DNA from: Chitinophaga niastensis
Lineage (GTDB): Bacteria; Bacteroidota; Bacteroidia; Chitinophagales; Chitinophagaceae
Reading direction: 5' to 3'
Length of the DNA stretch: 64,000 bases
Assembly (NCBI RefSeq): GCF_003014755.1
Contig: NZ_PYAW01000003.1
Span: forward strand, 620,001 to 684,000
The notes under the pieces are model-generated. The model had not been told where the DNA came from and ran no database searches. It saw only the letters and a list, made by a program, of their open reading frames with translations. This document shows, piece by piece, positions 14,257 through 22,519 of this stretch; position 1 is the stretch's first letter, and every line of letters starts with the position of its first letter. The position numbers and the translations under genes are program-made.

Positions 14257-16695
14257 ATGAAAAAAACAAGCATCATATTAGTCCTGTTTTTAGGCTCCGG
14301 AACGCTGTTACAAGCGCAAATATCTGATACAGGAATTATTAAGGGCCGTGTAGTTGACCAACAAGCCTTCCTGTTACCGGATGCCACCGTATTGCTGAAA
14401 GCTACCCGGGATTCAGGGATATATCGTACAGCACTTAGTCGGCAGGATGGTAAATTTTCTTTTAGCCAGGTAAAGGCAGGCAACTATTTTATAGAGATCA
14501 GCAGGATAGGTTTTGAGAAATTAATAACCCCTGCAATAAACATAAACGAGACAAATACAGGCACCGATCTGGGAGAATTAACTTTAAAGAGCGTATCAAA
14601 AATGCTTGCCGGGGTTACTGTTAAAGGGAATGCTCCCCTGATCGAAAGACAAATCGATAAAACGGTTGTAAATACCGATAACAGTATTATCAGCGCCGGC
14701 TCCACTGTTTTGGAGATGATGCAAAAATTGCCCGGCGTTCAAATGACAACAGAAGGACAGCTCACGTTGAACGGGAAATCTGGTGTTAATGTATATATTG
14801 ATGGAAAGGCCACTTATCTGTCTGCCGGAGATCTCGCCAATTTGTTGAACGGCATGTCTTCCTCCACCATTCAAAAAGTTGAGATCATGACCAATCCGTC
14901 TGCTAAATACGATGCAACAGGCACAGGTGGGATTATCAATATTGTGAAAAAGAAAAATCATAAAGAAGGTTTAAACGGCAGTGTAAACGGGAGCGTGGGG
15001 CAGAGCCATTATGGCAAATACAACGGTAGTTTCACGATAGGTTATAAAAACCAATATTATAACCTGTTTTTTAATAACACCTTCTCTTATAATAAAACGC
15101 TTTTCAACAGGATCGTCAGCAGTAATATTTTAAATGATGATCATTCTCTGCTAACAGAACAGGTATCGGATAATAATAACATCAATATCAACAAAACATA
15201 CCGTCCTACGCTGGGTATCGATCTTTATCTTTCTAAAAAAACTATCCTTAGCTTATCCGGTACCGCAAGCACAGGGCTTTCGAAAGATCAGACCATTTCC
15301 ATAATGGATATACTGGATGGTAGCCGGAAGCAAATAAACCGCGCGCTTTTCACCAGTAATATCAAAGGCCCATCTTCCAATTATACCATCGATATGCAGC
15401 TGGTACATCAAATAGATACGCTGGGAAAGGAACTCTCCATAGATATGGATTATGCTGATTACCGGAATACCCCCGCACAAAACAATGTAAATATTTTACA
15501 TGATGCCGGTGGTAACTTTATCAGCGAATCCGATGCCCTATTGCAACAGCACCGGCAATTAAATATCTATGCCGCAAAAGCCGATTATGTTCAACCACTG
15601 AAAAACGAAGGCCGACTGGAAGCTGGCTGGAAATCAAGCTATGTAAAAGCCATTAATGATAATACCTATTATAATCAAACCGGCGGGCAAAACATTATTG
15701 ACACTGCGCAAAGTAATTATACTGTTAATGAAGAAATGATCAATGCCGTTTATATTAATATCAACAAGGTTTATAAAAAGCTTACCGTACAAGCAGGGCT
15801 CAGGGCTGAACAGACCATCACTAAAGGAAAACAATTACCCGCCGGCCAGCTTGTTGAGCGAAACTATTTACAGCTGTTTCCTACCTTGTTTTTTGATTAT
15901 AAATTGAATGATCAAAATAGATTCAACATTAAATCAGGCAGAAGAACAGAGCGTGCGGCTTATTCAGAGATGGTGCCATTTCGGCGGCCACTCACACCCA
16001 CACTGTATTTCCAGGGCAATCCGGATTTAAAGCCGCAACTCTCCTATCATAGTGAACTTACGTGGTCTTATCAAAATACTTTTTTCATCACATTGGGCTA
16101 TGATATTTACCGGGATTATATCCGCACATTGCCTTTCCTGGATACCAATAAGATCAACATCACCAGAAGACCTACCAATATTCAAGGGGCGCATTCCTGG
16201 AATATAGATTTCTCTTATTCCAAAAAAATCACCAACTGGTGGTCTACTGATAACACTTTATCTGTTTATAAAAATGCTTTCAATGGAGATGTGAATGGTT
16301 TCCGGCTGGATGATCATGGCATTTCATCTATCTACTTAAATTGCAATAATAGTTTTCAGATCAATAACAAATTATCAGCGGAATGTTATTTTGAGTATAA
16401 CTCCAAACGTCAATTGGTGACGTCCACTTTTGGTCCCTACTCCATCCTGAGTGTTGGCGTAAAACGGCTGGTACTGGCTAACAAAGGAACTATCAGTATC
16501 AATGCAAACAATATACTGCAACGTGAGGGGCATAATGCCATTGACAGGTACAGCAATTTATATCAGTACTCTTACTGGAGATATTACACCAGGTCTGTGA
16601 GTGTTAATTTTATTTATCGTTTCGGAAATGGAAAGGGTGTTAAGATGCGTAATGATGCCGGGGCTTCTGATGAGCAGAAACGTGCAGGAAATTGA
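14257..16695 (+). CDS. TonB-dependent receptor, outer membrane beta-barrel family (OMP_b-brl_3 type)
   Basis: 812 residues. A signal peptide ends at LLQAQ (near 21). A carboxypeptidase-regulatory-like fold follows (KGRVVDQQAFLLPDATVLLK near 29-48). The plug near 120-215 has MLAGVTVKGNAPLIERQIDK, VLEMMQKLPGVQMTTEGQLT, NVYIDGKATYL and PSAKYDATGTGGIINIVKKK. The rest is a 22-strand-like barrel ending with the aromatic strand RSVSVNFIYRFGNGKG. No SusD partner is adjacent, so this is not a SusCD importer; such receptors may take up siderophores, peptides or small glycans, or act in signalling. It is divergent from the LytS/LytTR pair with 192 bp between, which is likely its control region. Confidence 0.9.
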   Translation: MKKTSIILVLFLGSGTLLQAQISDTGIIKGRVVDQQAFLLPDATVLLKATRDSGIYRTALSRQDGKFSFSQVKAGNYFIEISRIGFEKLITPAININETNTGTDLGELTLKSVSKMLAGVTVKGNAPLIERQIDKTVVNTDNSIISAGSTVLEMMQKLPGVQMTTEGQLTLNGKSGVNVYIDGKATYLSAGDLANLLNGMSSSTIQKVEIMTNPSAKYDATGTGGIINIVKKKNHKEGLNGSVNGSVGQSHYGKYNGSFTIGYKNQYYNLFFNNTFSYNKTLFNRIVSSNILNDDHSLLTEQVSDNNNININKTYRPTLGIDLYLSKKTILSLSGTASTGLSKDQTISIMDILDGSRKQINRALFTSNIKGPSSNYTIDMQLVHQIDTLGKELSIDMDYADYRNTPAQNNVNILHDAGGNFISESDALLQQHRQLNIYAAKADYVQPLKNEGRLEAGWKSSYVKAINDNTYYNQTGGQNIIDTAQSNYTVNEEMINAVYININKVYKKLTVQAGLRAEQTITKGKQLPAGQLVERNYLQLFPTLFFDYKLNDQNRFNIKSGRRTERAAYSEMVPFRRPLTPTLYFQGNPDLKPQLSYHSELTWSYQNTFFITLGYDIYRDYIRTLPFLDTNKINITRRPTNIQGAHSWNIDFSYSKKITNWWSTDNTLSVYKNAFNGDVNGFRLDDHGISSIYLNCNNSFQINNKLSAECYFEYNSKRQLVTSTFGPYSILSVGVKRLVLANKGTISINANNILQREGHNAIDRYSNLYQYSYWRYYTRSVSVNFIYRFGNGKGVKMRNDAGASDEQKRAGN

Positions 16696-16732
16696 GTTTC
16701 CTTACTTCTCGTTCACCCCAGAGTAAGTGAAA

Positions 16733-16765
16733 AAGCCTTGCAATCCCAATGATTACAAGGCTTTA
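16733..16765. terminator. Bidirectional terminator between receptor and isomerase genes
   Basis: AGCCTTGCAATC and GATTACAAGGCT form a 12-bp stem with one mismatch and a short loop. A/T-rich flanks on both sides serve the two convergent genes. Confidence 0.75.
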
Positions 16766-16774
16766 ATTTTGTGC

Positions 16775-17620
16775 TTATCCGCGGTCAACTGTATTGATCA
16801 CTCCTTTTAAATAGCCGGTGGACTCAGCTATTCCCGGTAAAGGGTCATTCATATCTTTTTCAAATTCTATACTGCAAATACCCTGGTACTTAATTTTTTC
16901 CAGTGCCTTTATCAATCCGTCAAAGTCAATCACGCCTCTCCCTATTTCTGTGGCTTTTCCATCTTTTTCCGCCGCTGTAACATCTTTGATATGCAGATCA
17001 AAGATCCTGTTTTTGTAAGCCAGGATGGCCTTACCCGGCTCCTCCCCGGCTCTGGTGGCATGGCCGATATCAAGACAAATACCCATCCGGGCATCTCTGT
17101 TCTTAATCTGGTCATATACATTCTTTGGCCCCGGATAAAGTTTATCTTCCGGACCATGATTATGGATAGCGAGCCTGATATTTGTTGCTTTTACTTTTTC
17201 TTCCGCATAATCAAGGAGATCAGGATTAGGAACACCTACTATTAACGACATGCCTACCCTTTTGGCATAATCAAACGCATCATCAACCGCCTTCTTTGAT
17301 TTCATGTAAATGACTCCAACAGCATACACCTCAATACCAGCGGCTTTGTATTTGGATAATACCTCCTGAATTTTCTCCGGACTGCTATCCAATGACAAAT
17401 GAATATCTTTTAAGGAAATGTATTTAATGTTTACCCTGTTCATGATAGCAATGGATTGGTCCACATCAAATTTCGCAAACGTGTAACCTGCTATTCCTAC
17501 CTGTAAAGGTTTTTTATCAATATTACTTTTACCTGTAGCAGCTGCCGCTACAAATGGCGAAACAGTAGTTGCCGCCATGCCCAATGCCGTTTGCAGTAAG
17601 AAGTTCCTTCTTGAAGACAT
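16775..17620 (-). CDS. Sugar phosphate isomerase/epimerase-like TIM-barrel protein, exported
   Basis: 281 residues. The N-terminus MSSRRNFLLQTALGMAATTV resembles a twin-arginine export signal. The remainder is an AP-endonuclease-2-like TIM barrel: VGIAGYTFAKFDVDQSIAIM near 41-60, KYISLKDIHLSLDS near 67-80, IEVYAVGVIYMKS near 96-108, IRLAIHNHGPEDKLYPGP near 152-169, GICLDIGHATRAGEEP near 185-200, DLHIKDVTAAEK near 213-224 and CSIEFEKDMNDP. His/Glu/Asp residues in HNHG, DIGH, HIKD and IEFE fit the metal site of this family. Substrate is unknown; exported members in Bacteroidota usually act on sugars taken up with nearby transporters, but none is adjacent here. Confidence 0.9.
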   Translation of the reverse strand: MSSRRNFLLQTALGMAATTVSPFVAAAATGKSNIDKKPLQVGIAGYTFAKFDVDQSIAIMNRVNIKYISLKDIHLSLDSSPEKIQEVLSKYKAAGIEVYAVGVIYMKSKKAVDDAFDYAKRVGMSLIVGVPNPDLLDYAEEKVKATNIRLAIHNHGPEDKLYPGPKNVYDQIKNRDARMGICLDIGHATRAGEEPGKAILAYKNRIFDLHIKDVTAAEKDGKATEIGRGVIDFDGLIKALEKIKYQGICSIEFEKDMNDPLPGIAESTGYLKGVINTVDRG

Positions 17621-17707
17621 ATGTTTGATTGATTTATTTTAAAATTTTTATTTCGATTTGTTGCCGTAAACAGCCGTTCAATCTAATTGTACAGGACTGT
17701 GCCAACG

Positions 17708-17890
17708 ATGAAATCATTACAAGGAACAACATTTTTTACAATACTTCTATTATTGGTCGCCTCCATTCATCACATTTATGGCGCCATTATATATGATACT
17801 CCCTGTCGGATGCATATCATTTTCATTGCTCTCACTGTGATGATCCTGGTGTATCTACCGGTTATGTTTTTTAGGATATTCAAAACCGGT
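17708..17890 (+). pseudogene. Truncated small membrane protein gene
   Basis: From the ATG at 17708 the translation MKSLQGTTFFTILLLLVASI, HHIYGAIIYDTPCRMHIIFI, ALTVMILVYLPVMFFRIFK looks like a genuine two- to three-helix membrane protein of a kind common in this phylum (HHIYGAIIY.TP.R.H). After about residue 60 the frame runs into the antisense of the YCII gene and continues as meaningless sequence to 18166. The real C-terminus seems to have been lost by a deletion that joined it to the end of the YCII gene. Confidence 0.5.
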
Positions 17891-18244
17891 AGATGCTTCT
17901 TTCATTTTAACCGGACGGACTTCAATTTTCGCCAGCTTGCTATAAGCGAATTCAGGATTGCCTTTAGCAATAGCAATCGCTGCTTCTATATCTTCTGCCA
18001 GCACGTGATAGTAGCCAACAATAATTTCGCTGCCTTCGTGATAAGGGCCTTCTTTCCATGCACCGGGCGTGCCGGAAATCATTTTCCCTTCTCTTATAAG
18101 TGGCTGAGCACTTATGAGTGCTCCCTTCTTTACCAGTTTTTCAATGTAGATCTCACAATCCTTTAAAAATAACTGGTGTTGCTCAGGCGAAAGCCCGGTT
18201 TTCTGGTCGCCTTCATTGCGAATAAGTAACATGAATTCTTTCAT
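17855..18244 (-). CDS. YCII-related protein
   Basis: 129 residues of the ferredoxin-like YCII/DGPF fold: start MKEFMLLIRNEGD, KDCEIYIEKLVKKGALISAQ near 29-48, PLIREGKMISGTPGAWKEGP near 49-68, SEIIVGYYHVLAEDIEAAIA near 72-91 and FAYSKLAKIEVRPVK near 99-113. DGPF-type members often accompany ECF sigma factors, but none lies next to this gene. Enzymatic function is not established; some YCII relatives are dehalogenase-like. The start at 18244 is supported by alignment to the family. Its 3' end abuts the truncated membrane gene on the other strand. Confidence 0.88.
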   Translation of the reverse strand: MKEFMLLIRNEGDQKTGLSPEQHQLFLKDCEIYIEKLVKKGALISAQPLIREGKMISGTPGAWKEGPYHEGSEIIVGYYHVLAEDIEAAIAIAKGNPEFAYSKLAKIEVRPVKMKEASTGFEYPKKHNR

Positions 18245-18416
18245 CTTACAATTATTTTTTAATTAAAACCAGTAAACTAACGATCGGAATTTATGCAGCC
18301 AGTGCAGGATGTCTTTTAGTTTCCCCTGCTTACTACAGGGTGTTATAGTTAAGTTAAGATATTTTTTTAACTAATACCAGAAATGCCATCCGCTTCTTTA
18401 ACAATCAGGAACCCCC

Positions 18417-18424
18417 TACCTTTG
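18417..18424 (+). promoter_or_regulatory. -7 promoter element of the helicase gene
   Basis: TACCTTTG ends five bases before the ATG at 18429, so transcription would begin at or next to the start codon, giving a leaderless or near-leaderless mRNA. Confidence 0.55.
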
Positions 18425-18428
18425 CAGG

Positions 18429-20336
18429 ATGGAATATTTCAAAAAGCTACTGGATCTATTAAAAACCGAGCGGGAAGAGGACCGGAAATCATACCAGCAA
18501 CTGACGGAAAGCTCCTCTGTATCGGAGCGCAGGGCCAATGGACTTACCTGGTATCCTATTGCTATCAGGGGCTCAGAAATGAGCAGGGGTGATTATCTGA
18601 CGGTAGAAATTGAGCGCACCACCCACCAGGATATTCCACATCAGCTACGTTTTGGTGTATCTGCAGTGCTTTTTTCCAATCATGATCCAAAAAAAGATAA
18701 TATAGAAGGCACCATCTCTTATCAGGGTGGCAGCCGGCTTAAACTCACGTTACGCACGGATGAGCTGCCGGAATGGGCCAGCGACGGGAAATTAGGCGTT
18801 GATCTCCTTTTTGACGATAATAGTTATGATGAAATGCAGAATGCCCTTAAACTGGCTACTACACTCAATGACAAGCCGGAAGAAGGACGCCTGATAAAAA
18901 TCCTGACGGGTGAAAAACCACCTACCTTTCAAACAGCCATTCCTTCTTTTGCCAGCACTACATTAAATGCTTCACAAAAGACAGCAGTAGATAAAATCTT
19001 AGCAGCCAACGACCTGGCTATCGTGCATGGCCCGCCGGGAACCGGTAAAACCACCACACTGGTACAGGCTATCAAAGCACTGATCAAACAGGATCACAAA
19101 CAAATATTGGTGGTAGCGCCCAGTAATACGGCAGTAGACCTGCTGAGTGAAAAATTATCTGAAGAAGGACTGAACGTGCTTCGTGTAGGCAATCCTGCCC
19201 GCGTTTCCGAGCGATTGATGTCGTTAACGCTGGATAGCAAAATGGCGGAACATCCCAGTGTCAAAGAAATAAAGCGGCTGAAAAAACAAGCCAATGAGTT
19301 CAGGGATATGGCGCATAAATACAAGCGCAATTTTGGCAAAGCAGAAAGAGACCAACGCAAAGCACTCTTTGATGAAGCACGCAAGATCATCAAGGAAGTG
19401 GGCAATACAGAGCAATACATCATTGATGACCTGGTAGCTAAGGCACAGGTCATTACCGCCACCCTGGTAGGCGCTAATCATTATACCGTACGGAATCTTA
19501 AATACCAGACCATTGTAATAGATGAAGCAGGACAAGCCCTCGAACCGGCCTGCTGGATACCTATCCTAAAGGCGCAGAAAGTAGTTTTAGCCGGCGATCA
19601 TTGCCAGTTATCCCCTACTATTAAGTCGGATGAAGCAGCCAGGAAAGGATTGAGTACCACCCTGCTGGAAAAATGTGTAGCCATGCATCCGGAAGCGGTT
19701 GTTTTACTGGAAGAACAGTACCGTATGCATGAAATCATTATGGGCTATTCTTCCAGCATCTTTTATGAAGATAAATTAAAGGCACATGCTTCTGTTGCGC
19801 AACATTTGTTGTTTTCAGCAGATACACCACTGGCATTTGTAGATACCGCCGGTTGTGGTTTCGATGAAAAAACAGCAGGTACCAGTACTACTAATCCGGA
19901 AGAAGCGGCGTTCCTGTTTAAACATCTCACACAACTCGTTACTGAACTGGGTGCGTATTATCAACCCGGAGATTTTCCTACCATTGCGGTCATCTCTCCC
20001 TATAAACAACAAATTCAGCTACTGAAAGAACAGTTGTTGCATTCGCCTGTACTACAACCTTATGGAGATAAAATCTCCGTAAATACGATTGATAGTTTTC
20101 AGGGCCAGGAACGCGACATCGTGTATATCAGTATGACGCGCAGCAACACAGAAAATAAAATCGGTTTTCTGTCGGATATCCGTCGCATGAATGTGGCTAT
20201 GACCAGGGCCAGAAAAAAACTGGTGGTGATTGGTGATAGCGGAACGCTCTCCCAATTGGGCTTCTATGCTAATTTCATCAGCTATGCAGAAAATAAAAAT
20301 GCGTATAAGAGTGCATGGGAATTTATGGATGTTTAA
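18429..20336 (+). CDS. DNA2/NAM7-type superfamily 1 helicase (SMUBP-2/IGHMBP2-like)
   Basis: 635 residues. An N-terminal OB-like region (RANGLTWYPIAIRGSEMSRG near 34-53) matches IGHMBP2-like helicases. The first RecA domain has the Q-motif region LNASQKTAVDKIL, Walker A GPPGTGKTT at about 201-209 and motif II VIDEAGQALEPA with Asp365-Glu366. Motif III is VVLAGDHCQLSPT. The second RecA domain has EEQYRMHEIIMGYSS, AVISPYKQQIQLL, VNTIDSFQGQERDIVYISM and RRMNVAMTRARKKLVVIGDS. It is expected to unwind DNA or RNA 5' to 3' with ATP. The length is typical for bacterial members. It stands alone with its own promoter and overlaps the convergent hydrolase gene by 14 bp. Confidence 0.95.
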   Translation: MEYFKKLLDLLKTEREEDRKSYQQLTESSSVSERRANGLTWYPIAIRGSEMSRGDYLTVEIERTTHQDIPHQLRFGVSAVLFSNHDPKKDNIEGTISYQGGSRLKLTLRTDELPEWASDGKLGVDLLFDDNSYDEMQNALKLATTLNDKPEEGRLIKILTGEKPPTFQTAIPSFASTTLNASQKTAVDKILAANDLAIVHGPPGTGKTTTLVQAIKALIKQDHKQILVVAPSNTAVDLLSEKLSEEGLNVLRVGNPARVSERLMSLTLDSKMAEHPSVKEIKRLKKQANEFRDMAHKYKRNFGKAERDQRKALFDEARKIIKEVGNTEQYIIDDLVAKAQVITATLVGANHYTVRNLKYQTIVIDEAGQALEPACWIPILKAQKVVLAGDHCQLSPTIKSDEAARKGLSTTLLEKCVAMHPEAVVLLEEQYRMHEIIMGYSSSIFYEDKLKAHASVAQHLLFSADTPLAFVDTAGCGFDEKTAGTSTTNPEEAAFLFKHLTQLVTELGAYYQPGDFPTIAVISPYKQQIQLLKEQLLHSPVLQPYGDKISVNTIDSFQGQERDIVYISMTRSNTENKIGFLSDIRRMNVAMTRARKKLVVIGDSGTLSQLGFYANFISYAENKNAYKSAWEFMDV

Positions 20337-21249
20337 TTAATGCCTGCATCACCATGTTGAGTTGTTTATAAAAATCCTGTTGTTGTTCAAACATAGGAAA
20401 ATGACCGGATGCCTGGACCCAGTGCAATACAATATCAGGGCGAATTATTTTTAGTTCGTAGGTATAGAAAGATAGAGGGTCCTGCCTGCCGGCAATCACT
20501 TGTATCGGGCCTGTGTAATGATATAATGTTTTACTCAGGTCGTAATGAATGCGAATGAGATCACTCACCATCAGCTGCTGCATCGTAGTGTTGGGCTTAG
20601 CTACGTAAATCTTTGCCAACAGGCTGTCGATGATCGTTTTGTTATAAACATAAGCCAGTCGCACAGTTCTGTTATACTGTGCAGAATCAGCGGCACCAGC
20701 CTTTCCTGCTTCCATCTTTTTTTCCAGCGAATCCATTAAAGCCAGGTCTGAAACACCCAATTTTCCCCGCAGATTATTGACATGTGTAGTAAAAAAATCC
20801 GGATCAAATTTGTAATAGCCGGGAGATGCCAACACCAACGACTTCACCTTTTCCGGATACTTTGCGGCAAAACTCATGGCCAGCATAGCGCCCCAGGAAT
20901 GCCCATAGATCACTACCTGTTTTAAGTCAAGATGATTCATCAAACGATTCAGATCGTCCAGTGCTGATTGCATATTGATGGTAGTAGAATCCATCGGCAC
21001 AGGAATAGATAACCCGGTACCACGTTGCTCCGGTAAAATACTCTTGTAATGCTTACCCAGCTCGATTGCTACTTCTTCCTGTTGCAGACAGGAATTACCT
21101 GGTCCGCCAGACAAGACAATGACAGGCTCACCCTGACCATAAGTGTGATAGTAGAGATAACCATTGGTGTATTTGATGGAGTCCAGTTGTTGTGCGTTGG
21201 CATGCAGTACACAACATGGTAAAAGAGTGAGCAGATAAAAGAGTTTCAT
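20323..21249 (-). CDS. Exported alpha/beta hydrolase, proline-iminopeptidase-like (S33)
   Basis: 308 residues with a signal peptide (MKLFYLLTLLPCCVLHANAQ). The oxyanion-loop motif VLSGGPGNSC near 44-53, the QRGTG motif near 75-79, the nucleophile elbow IYGHSWGAMLAMSFA near 114-128 with its Ser, then IQVIAGRQDPLSF for the acid and ASGHFPMFEQ for the His, complete a Ser-Asp-His triad in order. HGGPG.. and QRG.G are hallmarks of proline iminopeptidases, so release of N-terminal proline from peptides in the periplasm is a fair guess, though other amide or ester substrates are possible. No operon partner is visible. Confidence 0.88.
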   Translation of the reverse strand: MKLFYLLTLLPCCVLHANAQQLDSIKYTNGYLYYHTYGQGEPVIVLSGGPGNSCLQQEEVAIELGKHYKSILPEQRGTGLSIPVPMDSTTINMQSALDDLNRLMNHLDLKQVVIYGHSWGAMLAMSFAAKYPEKVKSLVLASPGYYKFDPDFFTTHVNNLRGKLGVSDLALMDSLEKKMEAGKAGAADSAQYNRTVRLAYVYNKTIIDSLLAKIYVAKPNTTMQQLMVSDLIRIHYDLSKTLYHYTGPIQVIAGRQDPLSFYTYELKIIRPDIVLHWVQASGHFPMFEQQQDFYKQLNMVMQALIKHP

Positions 21250-21272
21250 AAGATGTAAGTTAAATATTTAAG

Positions 21273-21802
21273 CGCGAAGATTTAGCGGATATTGTCTTTT
21301 TCAGGATTAGGCTGATTATGATGATTACGCTGATTATTTTTTGTAAGATTTAAAAAGATTCGCGAAGATTTAGCGGATATTGTCTTTTTCAGGATTAGGC
21401 TGATTATAATGATTACACTGATTATTTTTTGTAAGATTTAAAAAGATTCGCGAAGATTTTAGCGGATAATGTCTTTTTCAGGATTAGGCTGATTATGATG
21501 ATTACACTGATTTTTTTTATAAGATTTAAAAAAGATTCGCGAAGATTTTAGCGGATAATGTCTGAACCAGGATTTAACGGATTGAATGGATTACCCTGAT
21601 GGGTGTTATGTTGAGTATTAGAGAGATATAAGCGAATATCTCCGCTACAATCTTCGGCACCCATCAGGGTAATCCATTCAATCCGTTAAATCCTGGTTCA
21701 GACATTATCCGCTAAAATCTTCGCAAATCTTTTTAAATCTTACAAAAAATAATCAGTGTAATCATCATAATCAGCCTAATCCTGAAAAAGACAACATCCG
21801 CT
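21273..21802. repeat. 88-bp tandem repeats with inverted copies
   Basis: Units begin CGCGAAGATTTTAGCGGAT at 21273, 21361, 21449 and 21538, spaced 88, 88 and 89 bp; the fourth changes after about 25 bases into a different tail. Each unit has a region rich in GATTA words (AGGATTAGGCTGATTATGAT). The DNA from 21658 to 21802 is an inverted copy, and a more diverged inverted copy lies inside the loop near 21630-21657. There is no open frame. The block fills the space between the hydrolase and a sigma gene and reaches that gene's stop codon. Confidence 0.85.
21461..21802. repeat. Long inverted repeat, about 145-bp arms
   Basis: The left arm 21461-21605 and the right arm 21658-21802 are reverse complements with only scattered differences, separated by 52 bases. 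The arms include part of the 88-bp unit plus the segment CAGGATTTAACGGATTGAAT. As RNA or cruciform DNA this would be an exceptionally long hairpin. Confidence 0.85.
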
Positions 21803-22358
21803 ACAGCAATCTATGTACTGCTACCAATACTAACACCAGTTCCCCATTCGTAATAAGCTCCTGTTTAAGCAGTCGTATGGCTTTACTCATATGTTTTTCC
21901 ACCATACTAACGGAGACGGACATACGTAGAGATATTTCACGATAAGATAAGCCCTCTTCCCGGTGTAACAGATAAACCTGCCGGCAATTATCCGGTAGCT
22001 GTGCAATGGCTGTATCCAGCGCCTGTAAAGATGCACGGGAATTTTCTGCGGGGAGGGTAATCAATTGATGAGCTTCTTCCTGCACCGTTTCCAGCCAGGC
22101 CGTATCTTCTTTCATACGGCGACGGATGACATCTATCAACAGGTTGCGTGCAATGGTTTTGAGTAGGGGTAATGCTTTTTCTATATCCTGAATATCTCCC
22201 ATCCGTTCCCAGACTTTCAGATAAGATTGCTGCATGAGGTCCTGCAACAAATGCGTGTCCTGTGTATAACTATGGAGATAATTATACAGCCTGTCGCGGG
22301 AGGCGTGGTATAATTTTGTGAAGACAAGTTCCTTATTATACGTAGTTGCATCGGACAT
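21801..22358 (-). CDS. ECF-type RNA polymerase sigma factor
   Basis: 186 residues from MSDATTYNKELVFTKLYHAS at 22358; upstream in-frame starts would add a non-conserved extension. Region 2 is DRLYNYLHSYTQDTHLLQDL followed by MQQSYLKVWERMGDIQD. Region 4 is LPDNCRQVYLLHREEGLSYR followed by the helix-turn-helix EISLRMSVSVSMVEKHMSKA. It resembles FecI-like factors of Bacteroidota, but there is no FecR or SusC gene beside it. Its stop codon lies in the first bases of the long inverted repeat, so the native 3' end may have been altered. Targets are unknown. Confidence 0.92.
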   Translation of the reverse strand: MSDATTYNKELVFTKLYHASRDRLYNYLHSYTQDTHLLQDLMQQSYLKVWERMGDIQDIEKALPLLKTIARNLLIDVIRRRMKEDTAWLETVQEEAHQLITLPAENSRASLQALDTAIAQLPDNCRQVYLLHREEGLSYREISLRMSVSVSMVEKHMSKAIRLLKQELITNGELVLVLVAVHRLL

Positions 22359-22479
22359 AAGTATTACAAATATAGGATGCCCCTCCCTGAAATATAGTAT
22401 TACCAAATTGTTAATTACTTCCTTTCGCAGTGTTTTTGACGGAAGCAAACAGCCGCCGGGAGATTACAGGGAAGTACAA

Positions 22480-22519
22480 TACCCCGCAGACATATTGTTT
22501 TGTCTGCGGGGTATTTTTA
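22480..22519. terminator. Terminator downstream of the ene-reductase gene
   Basis: ATACCCCGCAGACA and TGTCTGCGGGGTAT form a 14-bp perfect stem with a short loop. A/T-rich flanks on both sides (TTTTT on the plus strand). The right arm overlaps the stop codon at 22517. Confidence 0.85.

Noticed and set aside
17687..18166. A 159-codon plus-strand frame as one gene
   Set aside because: Only the first 60 or so codons look coding; the rest is antisense of the well-supported YCII gene, so it is kept as a truncated gene.
21273..21560. CRISPR array
   Set aside because: Repeat units are 88 bp and contiguous, with no unique spacers and no cas genes.
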